DNA of 64,000 bases from DASXMR01 sp036495525 (lineage in GTDB: Bacteria > Actinomycetota > Actinomycetes > Streptosporangiales > Streptosporangiaceae): assembly GCA_036495525.1 (NCBI GenBank), contig DASXMR010000045.1, positions 1 to 64,000 on the forward strand, written 5' to 3'. This document shows, piece after piece, positions 35,905-45,176 of this stretch. How positions within the stretch are numbered: position 1 is the stretch's first letter; every line of letters starts with the position of its first letter. Both the position numbers and the translations under genes were made by a program. Under the pieces are notes generated by a model. That model saw nothing but the letters and a program-made list of their open reading frames with translations. It had not been told where the DNA came from and did no database searches.

Positions 35905-36399
35905 TCACGTGGTCTCCAGCCGGTCTGCTTCTATCTGCTCGGCCAGGCGGCGCAGCGCCGGAGCGGCGGCCGCCAGCGTGCGCTGGTCGGCCGGGGCCAG
36001 CCGGCCCAGAGCCGCGGCGGTCAGCTCGGCCCGCAGGTCGCGCCACTGCCTGATCCTGCTGCGGCCGGCCGGGGTGACCGTCAGCAGCGCGGTACGCCCG
36101 TCGGCCTCGCCCCTGGTCCGGCCCAGCAGCCCGGTCGCGGTGAGGCGGCTGACCAGCGTGCTCACCGTGTTCGGCGCGAGCCGCAGTTCCTGCGCGGCCG
36201 CGGCGACGGTCAGCCTGGGCTGCGCGGCGGCCAGCCGCAGCAGCTCGGACTGGGCCGTCGGCAGCGGCTCCTGCGTCGAGGCCTGGCGCGCCGCCCGGCG
36301 CACCGTTCGCCTGATGATGCTGACCGCCGACAGCAGATCAGCTGCGGTGGCCCGCCTCGCCGCTGGCTGGCGGGCCAGCGTGCCAGGTATATCGTTCAC
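35905..36399 (-). CDS. MarR-family regulator
   Basis: 164 residues from GTG 36399. The winged-helix core has LTVAAAAQELRLAPNTVSTLVSRLTATGLL followed by the wing GEADGRTALLTVTPAG, a MarR hallmark, with helices at both ends for dimerisation. The start codon lies inside a perfect 9-bp inverted repeat and 7 nt after TATCGT, which strongly supports it. It is first in an operon with the DrrAB-type exporter and is probably its repressor. Confidence 0.9.
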   Translation of the reverse strand: MNDIPGTLARQPAARRATAADLLSAVSIIRRTVRRAARQASTQEPLPTAQSELLRLAAAQPRLTVAAAAQELRLAPNTVSTLVSRLTATGLLGRTRGEADGRTALLTVTPAGRSRIRQWRDLRAELTAAALGRLAPADQRTLAAAAPALRRLAEQIEADRLETT

Positions 36400-36414
36400 A
36401 GAGCTAACGATATA
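36388..36414 (-). promoter_or_regulatory. MarR autoregulatory operator overlapping promoter and start codon
   Basis: TATATCGTT, 9-nt spacer, AACGATATA: a perfect 9-bp inverted repeat. On the minus strand the first arm contains the -10 element TATCGT (36407-36412), which is 7 nt from GTG 36399, and the GTG sits in the spacer. A bound dimer would cover the promoter, the RNA start and the start codon. Confidence 0.75.
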
Positions 36415-36518
36415 AAGGCCAGCAGGGAAGGGCAACTCGCTCGGCGAGGCGCGCGAGAAACCGGGCCCCGGCCACGAGCGTGGCAGCAGGGCTCCGGGCG
36501 CAGACCGGCTGGCAGCGG

Positions 36519-37949
36519 CTAGATGGCGGTGAAGTGGCGGAAGCACTCCCAGGCGGTGTCGTGCTCGGCGAAGGCGGCTGCCTCGGCGCGCTTGACCGCG
36601 AGGTAGGCGGTGCTGCGCAGCGGGCCAAGCGCGCGCATCAGCAGCTCATCGGCGGCCAGCGCGTCCAGCGCGGCGGTGAGGCTGGCCGGCAGCCGGTGCG
36701 CGCCGCTGGCCGCGCGCTCGGCGTCGGACATCGTGGCCGGGTCCACGTTGACCGCCTCGCCGGGGTCGATCTTGCTGCGGATCCCGTCCAGGCCGGCGTG
36801 GATCACCGCGCCAAGCGCCAGGTACGGGTTCGCGCTGGAGTCGGATGGCTTGAGCTCCAGATTGACCGCGCTCGAGTCGTCACCGCGCAGCGGGGAGCAG
36901 ATCCGCACCGCCGCCTCGCGATTGTCCATGCCGTAGATGGCGTAGGCGCTGCTCCAGAACCGCGGCTGCAGCCGCCGGTAGCTATTGACGCTGGCGCAGG
37001 TCAGCGCCAGCAGCGCGGGCAGGTGCGCGAGCAGCCCGCCGATGAAGTAATAGCCGGTCGCCGACATCCCGTACTGGTCAGCCGGGTCGGCGAATACCTG
37101 CCTTGACCCGGCCGAGCCGTCCGGCAGCAGGTCGGTGAGCGAGACGTGCAGGTGCGCGCCATTCCCGGCCTGATCGGGGATCGGCTTGGGGGCCAGGCTC
37201 GCCCACAGGCCATGGCGGAACGCGACGCCGCGCACCGTCTCCCGGTACAGCACGTGATTGTCGGCGGCGCGCAGCGCCGGCGCGTACCGGATCACCAGTT
37301 CCTGCTGACCGTGGCCGAGCTCGGGATAGTAGTGCTCGACTCGCATGCCCTGAGCGTGCAGCGCGGCGACGACGGCCAGGATGTAGTCGTGCGGCTGCTG
37401 GTAGCCGGTGCCGGAGTAGACCAGGCTGTCGTCGACCGGGACCAGCTGGTCGGGCCCGCCGGCCGGGTCGCCCTGGCGTCGGCCGAGGGTGAACTCCGGC
37501 TCGAACGCCGCGGTCAGCGCGTAGCCCTCGGCTGCGAGCTCGGCGATGGCCTGCTTGAGGAAGGTACGCGCGCAGGCTTCCCACGGCTCGCCGTCCGGCC
37601 GCACCAGGTCGGACAACATCGCGCCGGCGCCTGGCGCGTACGGCAGTGGCACCAGCGTCGCCGGGTCCGGGACCAGCCGGACCTCGCCGGCCGGGCTCAT
37701 CCCGTCGACCGGCTGCAGCGTGTCCAGCATGGTCATCGCCATCATCGCGACGGTGTGGCCGATGCCGCTGGCGATCCGCTGCTTCAGGAACTGCCTGGTG
37801 GCTGCCTTGCCGCGGATGATGCCGCCGTGGTCGGCGTACAGGAACCTGACCAGCTCGAGCTTGCTTGCCTCGGCCAGGCCGAGCGCGTGGTCAACTGCCT
37901 CGATGCTGCCGGGCGCGGCGGCCGGCGCGTGTCCGGGCTGGTAGCTCAT
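36519..37949 (-). CDS. Glutamine synthetase family protein
   Basis: 476 residues with the GS beta-grasp and catalytic parts. AAFEPEFTLG carries metal-binding glutamates, GNGAHLHVSLTD the ammonia/glutamate-site segment, VRICSPLRGDDSSAVNLELK the arginine-rich phosphate site and SSANPYLALGAVIHAG the C-terminal landmark. The start KLELVRFLYADHGGIIRGK resembles GlnA3/GlnA4-type enzymes (gamma-glutamylpolyamine or ethanolamine ligases) more than housekeeping GlnA, but this is a judgement by eye. It has its own promoter region and faces no obvious partner genes. Confidence 0.85.
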   Translation of the reverse strand: MSYQPGHAPAAAPGSIEAVDHALGLAEASKLELVRFLYADHGGIIRGKAATRQFLKQRIASGIGHTVAMMAMTMLDTLQPVDGMSPAGEVRLVPDPATLVPLPYAPGAGAMLSDLVRPDGEPWEACARTFLKQAIAELAAEGYALTAAFEPEFTLGRRQGDPAGGPDQLVPVDDSLVYSGTGYQQPHDYILAVVAALHAQGMRVEHYYPELGHGQQELVIRYAPALRAADNHVLYRETVRGVAFRHGLWASLAPKPIPDQAGNGAHLHVSLTDLLPDGSAGSRQVFADPADQYGMSATGYYFIGGLLAHLPALLALTCASVNSYRRLQPRFWSSAYAIYGMDNREAAVRICSPLRGDDSSAVNLELKPSDSSANPYLALGAVIHAGLDGIRSKIDPGEAVNVDPATMSDAERAASGAHRLPASLTAALDALAADELLMRALGPLRSTAYLAVKRAEAAAFAEHDTAWECFRHFTAI

Positions 37950-38025
37950 GCAGCAGAGTTAGCACGTCAACGGCTGCCGGGACAATCCCGGCAGCCTGCG
38001 ACACGCAGGCCCGCTTGGCGGCCGC

Positions 38026-39966
38026 CTAGCGCCGGGTGCGGCCGTCCGCAGCCTGGCGTGCATCAGCCGCCTCGGCCTCGATCTCGGCTGCTGCCTCGAT
38101 CTCGGCGCCGGCCGCGGCCTGGACCTCGGCTGACGCGCCGGCCTGCACCTCAGCGGGCACCGCCGCCGCCTCGTCGTGCACGTAACGGCCGCCGCGCAGG
38201 AACGAGATCGCCGCGGCCAGCACGAGGATGCCCATCGCCACGCTGAACACGACGACCAGGCCGTGGTGGAAGGGCCCGGAGATCAGCTCGGGGAAGAACC
38301 GGTGACCGGTCAGCACGGCGACGTTGCTGGCCGGCAGGTGGTTCAGCACGCCGAACGGCGCGAGCAGCTCGTGCACCGGGTTGAAGCCGAGGAATGCCGA
38401 GAACAGGCTGCCCACCGGTGGCAGCTGGCCGATCTGGTGCGCGACGCCGTGCGGCACGCCGTGGCTGATGAGGCCGCGGCTGAGCGTGTTCGGCAGGGTG
38501 GCGGCCAGCCCGGCGATCATCAGCGAGAAGAACACGCCGATGGACAGCACGAAGCCGGAGTTCTGGAACGTCGCCAGCATGCCCGATGCGGCGCCGCGCT
38601 GCCTGGCCGGAACGCTGTTCATGATCGCGGCGGCGTTCGGCGCTGAGAACAGGCCCATGCCGGCGCCGGCCAGGAAGATCAGCGCGCCGAACTGCCAGTA
38701 GCTGAAATCGACCGGGATCAGCAGCAGGCCGCCGAACGCCAGCGCCGAGACCAGCAGGCCGCCGGAGGCGAAGTAGCGGGCGCCGTGCCGGTCGGACAGC
38801 CAGCCGGACACCGGGCCGAAGACCACGAACCCGAGGGTCAGCGACAGCAGGTAGACACCTGACCACAGCGGGGTGTCCTTGAACGCGTAGCCGTGCAGCG
38901 GCAGCCAGATGCCCTGCAGCCACAGGATCAGCATGAACTGCAGGCCGCCGCGGGCGATCGAGGCCATCAGCGTGGCCGCGTTGCCGGCCGCGAAGGCCCT
39001 GATGCGCAGCAGCCGCAGGTCGAACATCGGCGAGGCGACCCTGGTCTCGATGAAGCAGAACGCGGCTACCAGGACGGCACCGCCGATCAGGCCGGTCAGT
39101 ACCTTCGGGTTCGTCCAGCCCATCGAGTGCCCGCCGTACGGCTGGAGCCCGTAGGTGATCGCGGCCAGGATCCCGATCAGGCCGATGCCGAAGGTCAGGT
39201 TGCCGGCCACGTCGATCTTCGCCCTGGTCCTGATGCCGGTCTCGCGCAGGCTCAGGTATGACCAGATCGTGCCGCCCAGGCCGATCGGCACCGACACGAT
39301 GAACACCAGCCGCCAGTCGATGGCCGCGAGCACGCCGCCGAGGATCAGCCCGATGAACTGGCCGGAGATGCCGGCGATCTGGTTGATGCCCATGGCCATG
39401 CCGCGCTGGTCGGACGGGAACGCGTCGGTCAGGATCGCGGGGGAGTTGGCCATCAGCATGGCGCCGCCGACGGCCTGCACGACCCGCCAGCCGATCAGCC
39501 ACAGCGCGCCGGCCGGCCCGGTGAAGGGGTCGAATGGCAGCGCGACCGCGGCCAGCCCGAAGATCGCGAACCCGGCGTTGTACATCCGGACCCGGCCGTA
39601 GATGTCGCCGAGCCGGCCGAGGGTCACCACCAGCACCGCCGAGACGACCAGGTACCCCATCAGCATCCAGAGCAGGTAGCTGAAGCTGCCGGCGGAGAGG
39701 GGGTTGACGTGGATGCCGCGGAAGATGGCCGGCAGCGCGATGATCACGATCGAGCCGTTGACGGTGGCGGCGAGCATGCCGATCGTCGTGTTCGACAGCG
39801 CGACCCACTTGTACCCGTCCCCGGCCGGACCGCGCTTGCGGCGGGCACCAGCCTCGGCCACCGCGGTGCCGGACGAGCCGTTCTGCCCGGCCGGCCCGGG
39901 CGCGGCTGACCCGTTCTGGCCGCCGCCGCCCTGCTGGTACTGACCGTCTCGGCCTGACTGCCGCAC
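38026..39966 (-). CDS. MFS transporter, DHA2 (14-helix) drug-efflux type
   Basis: 646 residues. About 14 membrane helices follow a 45-residue Gln/Gly-rich cytoplasmic leader. Motif A is GRLGDIYGRVRMYN; the helix-5 motif C-like region IAGISGQFIGLILGGVLAA fits antiporters of the EmrB/QacA type. The last 55 residues are an acidic, alanine-rich repeat (AEVQA and AEIEA units) that is probably a coiled coil. GTG 39966 has GGAGGGAG 5 nt upstream. An inverted TTTG-N7-CAAA at 40042 may be its operator. Substrate unknown. Confidence 0.92.
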   Translation of the reverse strand: MRQSGRDGQYQQGGGGQNGSAAPGPAGQNGSSGTAVAEAGARRKRGPAGDGYKWVALSNTTIGMLAATVNGSIVIIALPAIFRGIHVNPLSAGSFSYLLWMLMGYLVVSAVLVVTLGRLGDIYGRVRMYNAGFAIFGLAAVALPFDPFTGPAGALWLIGWRVVQAVGGAMLMANSPAILTDAFPSDQRGMAMGINQIAGISGQFIGLILGGVLAAIDWRLVFIVSVPIGLGGTIWSYLSLRETGIRTRAKIDVAGNLTFGIGLIGILAAITYGLQPYGGHSMGWTNPKVLTGLIGGAVLVAAFCFIETRVASPMFDLRLLRIRAFAAGNAATLMASIARGGLQFMLILWLQGIWLPLHGYAFKDTPLWSGVYLLSLTLGFVVFGPVSGWLSDRHGARYFASGGLLVSALAFGGLLLIPVDFSYWQFGALIFLAGAGMGLFSAPNAAAIMNSVPARQRGAASGMLATFQNSGFVLSIGVFFSLMIAGLAATLPNTLSRGLISHGVPHGVAHQIGQLPPVGSLFSAFLGFNPVHELLAPFGVLNHLPASNVAVLTGHRFFPELISGPFHHGLVVVFSVAMGILVLAAAISFLRGGRYVHDEAAAVPAEVQAGASAEVQAAAGAEIEAAAEIEAEAADARQAADGRTRR

Positions 39967-40041
39967 GCTGGCTCCCTCCGGATGCTCGCGGCTGCCGCCG
40001 GGTGGCGCGGCCGCGACGCAGTCCTCCCCCTAGGGTAAGTA

Positions 40042-40056
40042 TTTGCTATCACCAAA
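40042..40056. promoter_or_regulatory. Inverted repeat TTTG-N7-CAAA in the MFS promoter region
   Basis: It lies in an A+T-rich island (about 40035-40062) about 80 nt upstream of the MFS start. TAAGTA on one side and CTAACA on the other extend the symmetry imperfectly. No local regulator is adjacent. Confidence 0.3.
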
Positions 40057-40264
40057 CTAACAGGCGACAGCCGGTCTGGCATTCTGCGTTCCGGCGCGTC
40101 CGGATGGCGCGACAACGCGGGCCGCGGACCGTGGCCGGGTACCGTCGGCACGAATGCGGAACGCTCGCTGGCCGGACGTAGCGCATGCCTGCCTGGCCTG
40201 CGTACGTTGGTAACGGTAGCGCGCCGCCTTCCGGCAGCCGGCGGCGCGGCAGCAGGGTGGGAGC

Positions 40265-40894
40265 ATGTTCGACAGACATCTCAGGGACCTGGCGTCTCGG
40301 CCGCCCTCCCCGCGTGACCTGCGGGCCTCCGACGATGACCGGGAGCGGGTCGTCGCGCTGCTGACTGAGGCGGCCGCAGACGGTCGGCTGACCGCGCAGG
40401 AGCACGGCGAGCGGCTGGAGCGCGCGTACGCGGCTCGCACCCTGGGAGAACTGGCAGGCCTGACCGGCGACCTGGCCGCGCCGTCCGCGCAGCCGATCGT
40501 GCTGGACGGGCGGCGCCCGGTGGCGGCGCTGCTGCGCCGCGAGCGCCGCAGCGGCCGCTGGGTGGTGCCGCAGACGGTGCCGGTCACCGCCGTTTTCGGT
40601 GAGGCGGTCCTTGACCTGACGGAGGCGATACTGCAGAGCCGCCGGGTGACCGTGCTTGCGACGGTGCTGGCCGGTCACGTCGAGGTCATCGTGCCCGAGG
40701 GCGTGGCGGTGCTGCTGACTGGCAATACGTTCCTGACTCGCAAGAGCGTGCGCGGCGGCCCGCTGCCGCCACCGGTTCCCGGCGGCCCCGTGGTCGAGCT
40801 GCGGGTCTTCGCGGTCTGCGGCACCATCCGGGTGGTCACGCCGCGGCGCTCCCGCTGGCGCGGCCCGCTGCGCCGCGGCCGGGCATCGAGGTAG
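40265..40894 (+). CDS. DUF1707 domain protein
   Basis: 209 residues. The first 55 have LRASDDDRERVVALLTEAAADGRLTAQEHGERLERAYAARTL, the DUF1707 motif common in actinobacterial membrane or regulatory proteins. A basic linker then leads to a beta-rich C-terminal half with VTAVFGEAVLDLTEA and HVEVIVPEGVAVLLTGNTF, which resembles the cell-wall stress LiaF-like/DUF2154 fold. GGGAGC precedes ATG 40265. Function is unknown. Confidence 0.8.
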   Translation: MFDRHLRDLASRPPSPRDLRASDDDRERVVALLTEAAADGRLTAQEHGERLERAYAARTLGELAGLTGDLAAPSAQPIVLDGRRPVAALLRRERRSGRWVVPQTVPVTAVFGEAVLDLTEAILQSRRVTVLATVLAGHVEVIVPEGVAVLLTGNTFLTRKSVRGGPLPPPVPGGPVVELRVFAVCGTIRVVTPRRSRWRGPLRRGRASR

Positions 40895-40940
40895 CGGCCA
40901 GCTCGCGGCGCGCCCGGCAGCCCGGCCAGGCCTGGTGCCC

Positions 40941-40946
40941 TAGGGT
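40941..40946 (+). promoter_or_regulatory. Leaderless -10 element (TAGGGT)
   Basis: TAGGGT, 7 nt, then ATG 40954. Confidence 0.5.
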
Positions 40947-40953
40947 CGCGTAC

Positions 40954-41997
40954 ATGCCGGACAAATGGACCCAGGATGACGTGGTGTTCGCCGTGCTGCG
41001 AGGCATGCACGTGGCGTCGCCGCGAAGCGTGGCCGACGACCTGATGGCTGCGGCTGATCAGAGCGGCAGGCTCGACGGCGTCAGCCCGCTGCGGGCCAGG
41101 GTGCGCGCGGCCGAGGTGTTACTGCGGGCCGGAGACCGGGCCGAGAGCCTGGGCGTGATCCGGCAGGCGCTGCGCGAGCGCGGCCCGGATCCTGACGGCA
41201 AGGCCACCCTGGCCGCCGCTGCGGCGCTGGCGGAGCTTGGCGAGGGCGACGAAGCCGAGAGCCTCGTGCTGCAGGTCATGCGTGATCATCAGAATGACGC
41301 CGGCTTGGCGGCCAGGTTCGTGGCGCTGTCCCTGGTGTTCGGGGCCAGCGGCCTGTATGAGCAGGGACAGCGGGTCGCGGACGCGTGCGCGGCCAGCGTG
41401 GCGCAGGCCGGGCGCCGCATGTCAGCCGTCGGCCCCAGGGTGACGACGCTGGCCAGCATGGCGAAGCGGGAGATCGCCGCCATGCAGCAGCGCAGCGCCG
41501 AGGACGGCGCCGACCCAGCGGCCCAGCTGGCCGCCCGGCAGCGCCGCAAGCAGGAGGCGGCGGAGCAGGCCGCGGCCGCCGCGCTGAGCCAGCCGCCGTG
41601 GCCCGCCATGGCCGGGCAGTTCATGCTGTGGTTTCCCGAGGATCAGTACGGCCGGCTGACCAGGCAGCTGCCCGATCTGGCCGGGGTGCTCGGCGCTTCC
41701 TGGCGTGAGCACACCGCACGGGTCGAGAGCACGCTGGCCGAGCAGATGGCGGCTGCGTCGGCGAAGGGCGCCGAGCAGCAGCCGAAGCTGGCGGCTGGCG
41801 ACAGCTGGACCTACGCGGATTTCGCCGAGCATTGCGGTGCAGACCCGCGGCTGGCCCCCGTGCTCACCGCGTACACCGAGCGAGCGGCCAGAGGGCTCGG
41901 TACCCCGGTGTCCTGGCCGCCAGGCAAGCGGGACAAGTGCTGGTGCGGCTCGGGGCAGCGCTATCAGCGCTGCTGCGGCGCGGGCCGCAGCGGATAG
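40954..41997 (+). CDS. SEC-C motif protein with helical repeat body
   Basis: 347 residues. The body is rich in Ala/Leu helices (about 30-230) that look like TPR-type repeats, and the C-terminus is RDKCWCGSGQRYQRCCG, the SEC-C zinc-binding motif (C-x-C...CC) also found at the end of SecA. Such modules bind zinc and often contact ribosomes or SecB. The start ATG follows a leaderless promoter. No partner is clear; it may be a small-molecule or protein-quality factor. Function unknown. Confidence 0.8.
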   Translation: MPDKWTQDDVVFAVLRGMHVASPRSVADDLMAAADQSGRLDGVSPLRARVRAAEVLLRAGDRAESLGVIRQALRERGPDPDGKATLAAAAALAELGEGDEAESLVLQVMRDHQNDAGLAARFVALSLVFGASGLYEQGQRVADACAASVAQAGRRMSAVGPRVTTLASMAKREIAAMQQRSAEDGADPAAQLAARQRRKQEAAEQAAAAALSQPPWPAMAGQFMLWFPEDQYGRLTRQLPDLAGVLGASWREHTARVESTLAEQMAAASAKGAEQQPKLAAGDSWTYADFAEHCGADPRLAPVLTAYTERAARGLGTPVSWPPGKRDKCWCGSGQRYQRCCGAGRSG

Positions 41998-42030
41998 CGA
42001 GGTGCCTGCCCGGTCGCCGCTGACAGCGCT

Positions 42031-42053
42031 GGCCTGGCTCGGGCCCCCTTTTT
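42031..42053 (+). terminator. Weak hairpin with T-run
   Basis: GGCC, 7-nt loop, GGCC, then CCC and five T. It starts 34 nt after the stop of the SEC-C gene. Confidence 0.35.
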
Positions 42054-42211
42054 ATTGCGATCTGGCAAAAATGGCGCGTGCCGTACTTAACCGTCGATAT
42101 GGTGCCTGGCCAAGGCGTGGCGTTCGTTGTCCTGGTGCGCTTTCGGGGGCACGGCAGTAGCTGAGCTTGCCGCCTCGATCCAGCCCAGGCCTGTCATTGG
42201 GGGTGTGGCTC

Positions 42212-44224
42212 GTGGCGCGGCCAGGAAGGTTCGGCTTCCACTGGACTCCGCGGGGATCGGGGCTGCACCGACGCCCGGACAGTTCTTCCTCCGCATCGCG
42301 GGCAGGCCGGCCCGAGCGCCGCCGGCGCGTGTCAAGGCGGACCGCCCTGGCGGTCGGCGTCGCGCTCGCGCTCGCTGGAGCGGCGGTGCCGGCGGTCGCC
42401 ACCACGGCGGTGTCCACGCCGCCCGCGGTGAACTCCAACGTGGGCGCTGCCCACTCGCCGCGGCTGATGCACCTGGCCGGGCCGACCGGAACTCCGGCGC
42501 AGCAGCCGGCCGCGATCACCGGCGCGCTGCAAGGCGTCGACGTTGCCTCCTTCCAGCATCCAGGCAACGCGGCGATCGACTGGTCGCAGGTGGCGGCGTC
42601 TGGCATCCAGTTCGCGTTCGTCAAGGCCACCGAAGGCGACTACTACGCCAACCCATTCGCGGCCGCTGACCTCGCGGACGCGAAGGCGGCCGGGCTCTCG
42701 GTGCTGGCCTACGCGTTTGCCATCCCGAACGGCGGCTCCCCGCCGCCCAGCCACAGCGCCAGTCCGGTCGTCCAGGCTGACGACCTGGTGAGCGCAGCGG
42801 GCGCCAGCAGCGCGCCGCTGGTGCTGGACATCGAGTTCAACCCCAACTCCGGGTCCAACCAGTGCTACGGGCTCAGCCAGCCGGCGATGGTGACCTGGAT
42901 CTCCCAGTTTGACACCGAGATCCAGCACAAGACTGGCCGGCTGCCGCTCGTCTACACTTCGCCGTCCTGGTGGCAGGCGTGCACTGGCGGCAGCACCGGC
43001 TTCGGCCAGATCCCGCTGTGGGTGCCGGACTTCTCGGCTTCTGACACCAGCCCCGTGCTGGCCGCCGGGTGGACGGACTGGTCGTTCTGGCAGTACACGA
43101 ACGCTGGCACCGTCGCCGGCATCAGCGGCAACGTCGACCTCGATCAGCTGAACCCGACGCTCATTCCGCTGCTGAACCCGGGACCCCAGCAGCACAGCGC
43201 CGGCAGCCCGGTCGATTACCAGATGCAGCTGGCCGATCCGGTGCCGGGAAGCACGCCAGCCTTCACCGCTACCGGCCTGCCGCGGGGGGTCTCGGTGAGC
43301 CCCTCCGGCCTGATCACCGGCTGGCCGACCGCACCGGGCACGTATCACCCGGTCGTGAGCGCGGCGGCTGGCCAGGCCAGCGGCCCGGCTGCCTTTAGCT
43401 GGACTGTCACCAAGCCGGCGGCCACCGGGCCGGCCGGGACCGTGCAGCTGCGCCTGGCCGGAAAGTGCCTCAACGACACGGGGAACCGCTCGGCCAATGG
43501 CAGCCAGGCGAGCATCTGGACCTGCGCCGGCGGCAGCGCTGAGCACTGGACCTACGTGCAGGACGGCACGCTGCGGATTCACGGCAAGTGCCTGACCGTG
43601 CCGGCCAGCTCGACTCGCGTCGAGCTCGAGCCGTGCACCGACGCCACCCGCCAGCAGTGGCGCCTCGCTTACCCGCGCGCCGTGCGGGCGTCGGCCGGCG
43701 CCGGTCCGACCACGCTGGTCAGCCGCTGGGCCGGCGAGTGCCTGTCCGACCCGGCCTCGCGCACCAGGAACGGCACGCTGCTGGTGATCTCGTCTTGTGA
43801 CGGCAAGCCGCACCAGGCGTGGACCTTGCCGGCCGGGCCGGCCGCATCGCAGATTCCTGGCAAGTGCCTGGATGACAGCCTGAACCAGACCGCGGACGGC
43901 ACGAAGATCGACATCTCCACGTGCAACGGCTCGGCCGCCCAGTCCTGGACCGTGCAGCCCGACGGCACCGTCCTGGTACACGGCAAGTGCCTGACCATCA
44001 GCGGCAACGGGACGGCCGCTGGTACAGCGGTCGAGCTTGACTCATGCCACGGGATCACCGGTCAGCAGTGGCGGATGATCCCGTCAGGTTCCGGCGCGAT
44101 GCTGAAGAACCTGCGGTCGGGCCGCTGCCTGGCCGATCCGGCCGACGCGACGACCGACGGCACCCAGCTGGAGATCCTGACCTGCTCGACCACGGATCCC
44201 GGCATGGCCTGGCGGGTGTCCTAG
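42212..44224 (+). CDS. Secreted GH25 muramidase with Ig-like and ricin-type domains
   Basis: About 670 residues. An Arg-rich N-terminus with RRRRVSRRTALAVG and a hydrophobic stretch suggests a Tat or Sec signal. The GH25 lysozyme domain (about 105-310) has GVDVASFQHPGNAAIDWSQV, FVKATEGDYY, PLVLDIEFN and FWQYTNAG, including the catalytic Asp/Glu pair. A short Ig-like/He-PIG domain (PRGVSVSPSGLITGWPTAPG) follows, then two ricin-type beta-trefoils (about 420-670) with repeated GKCL and QxW motifs. It should cut peptidoglycan outside the cell. Start uncertain: GTG 42212 chosen; TTG 42167 and GTG 42329 are possible. Confidence 0.9.
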   Translation: MARPGRFGFHWTPRGSGLHRRPDSSSSASRAGRPERRRRVSRRTALAVGVALALAGAAVPAVATTAVSTPPAVNSNVGAAHSPRLMHLAGPTGTPAQQPAAITGALQGVDVASFQHPGNAAIDWSQVAASGIQFAFVKATEGDYYANPFAAADLADAKAAGLSVLAYAFAIPNGGSPPPSHSASPVVQADDLVSAAGASSAPLVLDIEFNPNSGSNQCYGLSQPAMVTWISQFDTEIQHKTGRLPLVYTSPSWWQACTGGSTGFGQIPLWVPDFSASDTSPVLAAGWTDWSFWQYTNAGTVAGISGNVDLDQLNPTLIPLLNPGPQQHSAGSPVDYQMQLADPVPGSTPAFTATGLPRGVSVSPSGLITGWPTAPGTYHPVVSAAAGQASGPAAFSWTVTKPAATGPAGTVQLRLAGKCLNDTGNRSANGSQASIWTCAGGSAEHWTYVQDGTLRIHGKCLTVPASSTRVELEPCTDATRQQWRLAYPRAVRASAGAGPTTLVSRWAGECLSDPASRTRNGTLLVISSCDGKPHQAWTLPAGPAASQIPGKCLDDSLNQTADGTKIDISTCNGSAAQSWTVQPDGTVLVHGKCLTISGNGTAAGTAVELDSCHGITGQQWRMIPSGSGAMLKNLRSGRCLADPADATTDGTQLEILTCSTTDPGMAWRVS

Positions 44225-44341
44225 CCTGGGCGCTTGCCGAGACGATGCGGCGAGCCTGTATCCCCGGCGTAGCGGCGGCACGGCGCTGTCTGGCCCACTG
44301 GGCGCGGCGGCCGGTACGCTCAACCGCGGGAGGCACAGCGA

Positions 44342-45070
44342 ATGCAGCGCTTCTGGCGCAGTGAGGCGGACGTATGCCTGGCGTTCTGCTTCCTGCTGGA
44401 GGTCATTGCGCTGGCATTGTCCGCTGTCTCGCGCCCGGCCCTGTCGACCAATGGCTGGCCCCTCGGGCTCGCGCTGACCGCGTTCCTGCTGTGGCGCGTT
44501 TCGCGTGGCGGACGGACGTCGCGCATCGTGCTGATCATCCTGTTCGTTCTGGTCTTCGGGGAGACCGCGTGGGTGGGACCCCGGCAGTGGAACCAGGGGA
44601 TCCTGGCCTTGCTGGTCATCTACGCAGCCCAGCTGGTCTTGCTGATCAGCCCGGCGGTCTATCAGCGAACCAGGCCGGACTGGCAGCCCGGCCAGGCGGT
44701 CCAGGCCATCGGGACCTGGGCCAGGCCGCCGCGGTGGATGGTGCTGTCCGCGTTGCTCGCTGGGGTCGTGGTCACGCTGCTTTTCCTGGGCAGCGAGAAC
44801 TGGGTGCCGATAGCCGGCTGCGGTCCCTCGGGGGCAGCCGCCGCACAGCTGCCAGGGCGGTGCTTCACGCTCGCGCAGGGCTCCCCGCTGCGCTTCCTGA
44901 CGGCCGACCACCAGGGCGTCGCGTTCATCGATAAGGCCGGCCTGATCGCCGACTGGGCACAGTGGGCGCTGGTCAGCTTCACGCTGCTGTACCTGCTCTG
45001 GCTGCCTTCCAGGCGAAACCCGGCAGAACGCGGCGAGCCCACGCCAGTCGAGCACGTTACGCCGGTCTAG
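44342..45070 (+). CDS. Predicted integral membrane protein
   Basis: 242 residues with about five hydrophobic helices: near 10-28, 38-52, 62-76, 88-106 and 130-148, plus a last one near 208-225. A loop with two cysteines (GCGP and GRCF) between helices 5 and 6 could be disulfide-linked outside the cell. GGGAGG lies about 9 nt before ATG 44342, and TACGCT (-10) about 30 nt upstream, so this gene is leadered. I do not recognise the family. Confidence 0.75.
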   Translation: MQRFWRSEADVCLAFCFLLEVIALALSAVSRPALSTNGWPLGLALTAFLLWRVSRGGRTSRIVLIILFVLVFGETAWVGPRQWNQGILALLVIYAAQLVLLISPAVYQRTRPDWQPGQAVQAIGTWARPPRWMVLSALLAGVVVTLLFLGSENWVPIAGCGPSGAAAAQLPGRCFTLAQGSPLRFLTADHQGVAFIDKAGLIADWAQWALVSFTLLYLLWLPSRRNPAERGEPTPVEHVTPV

Positions 45071-45176
45071 CCAGCACTTCGCAGAGTCGGCCGCGCCCGC
45101 TGGCCGCGGCGGGCTGCCAGGTGATGTCGGCATCGATGCCCGGCTCAGCGCAGACCATGGCCGGTCGGCTGCCGCC

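Noticed and set aside
40265..41997. DUF1707 and SEC-C genes as one defence system
   Set aside because: They have separate start signals and no nuclease, helicase or reverse-transcriptase partner is near.
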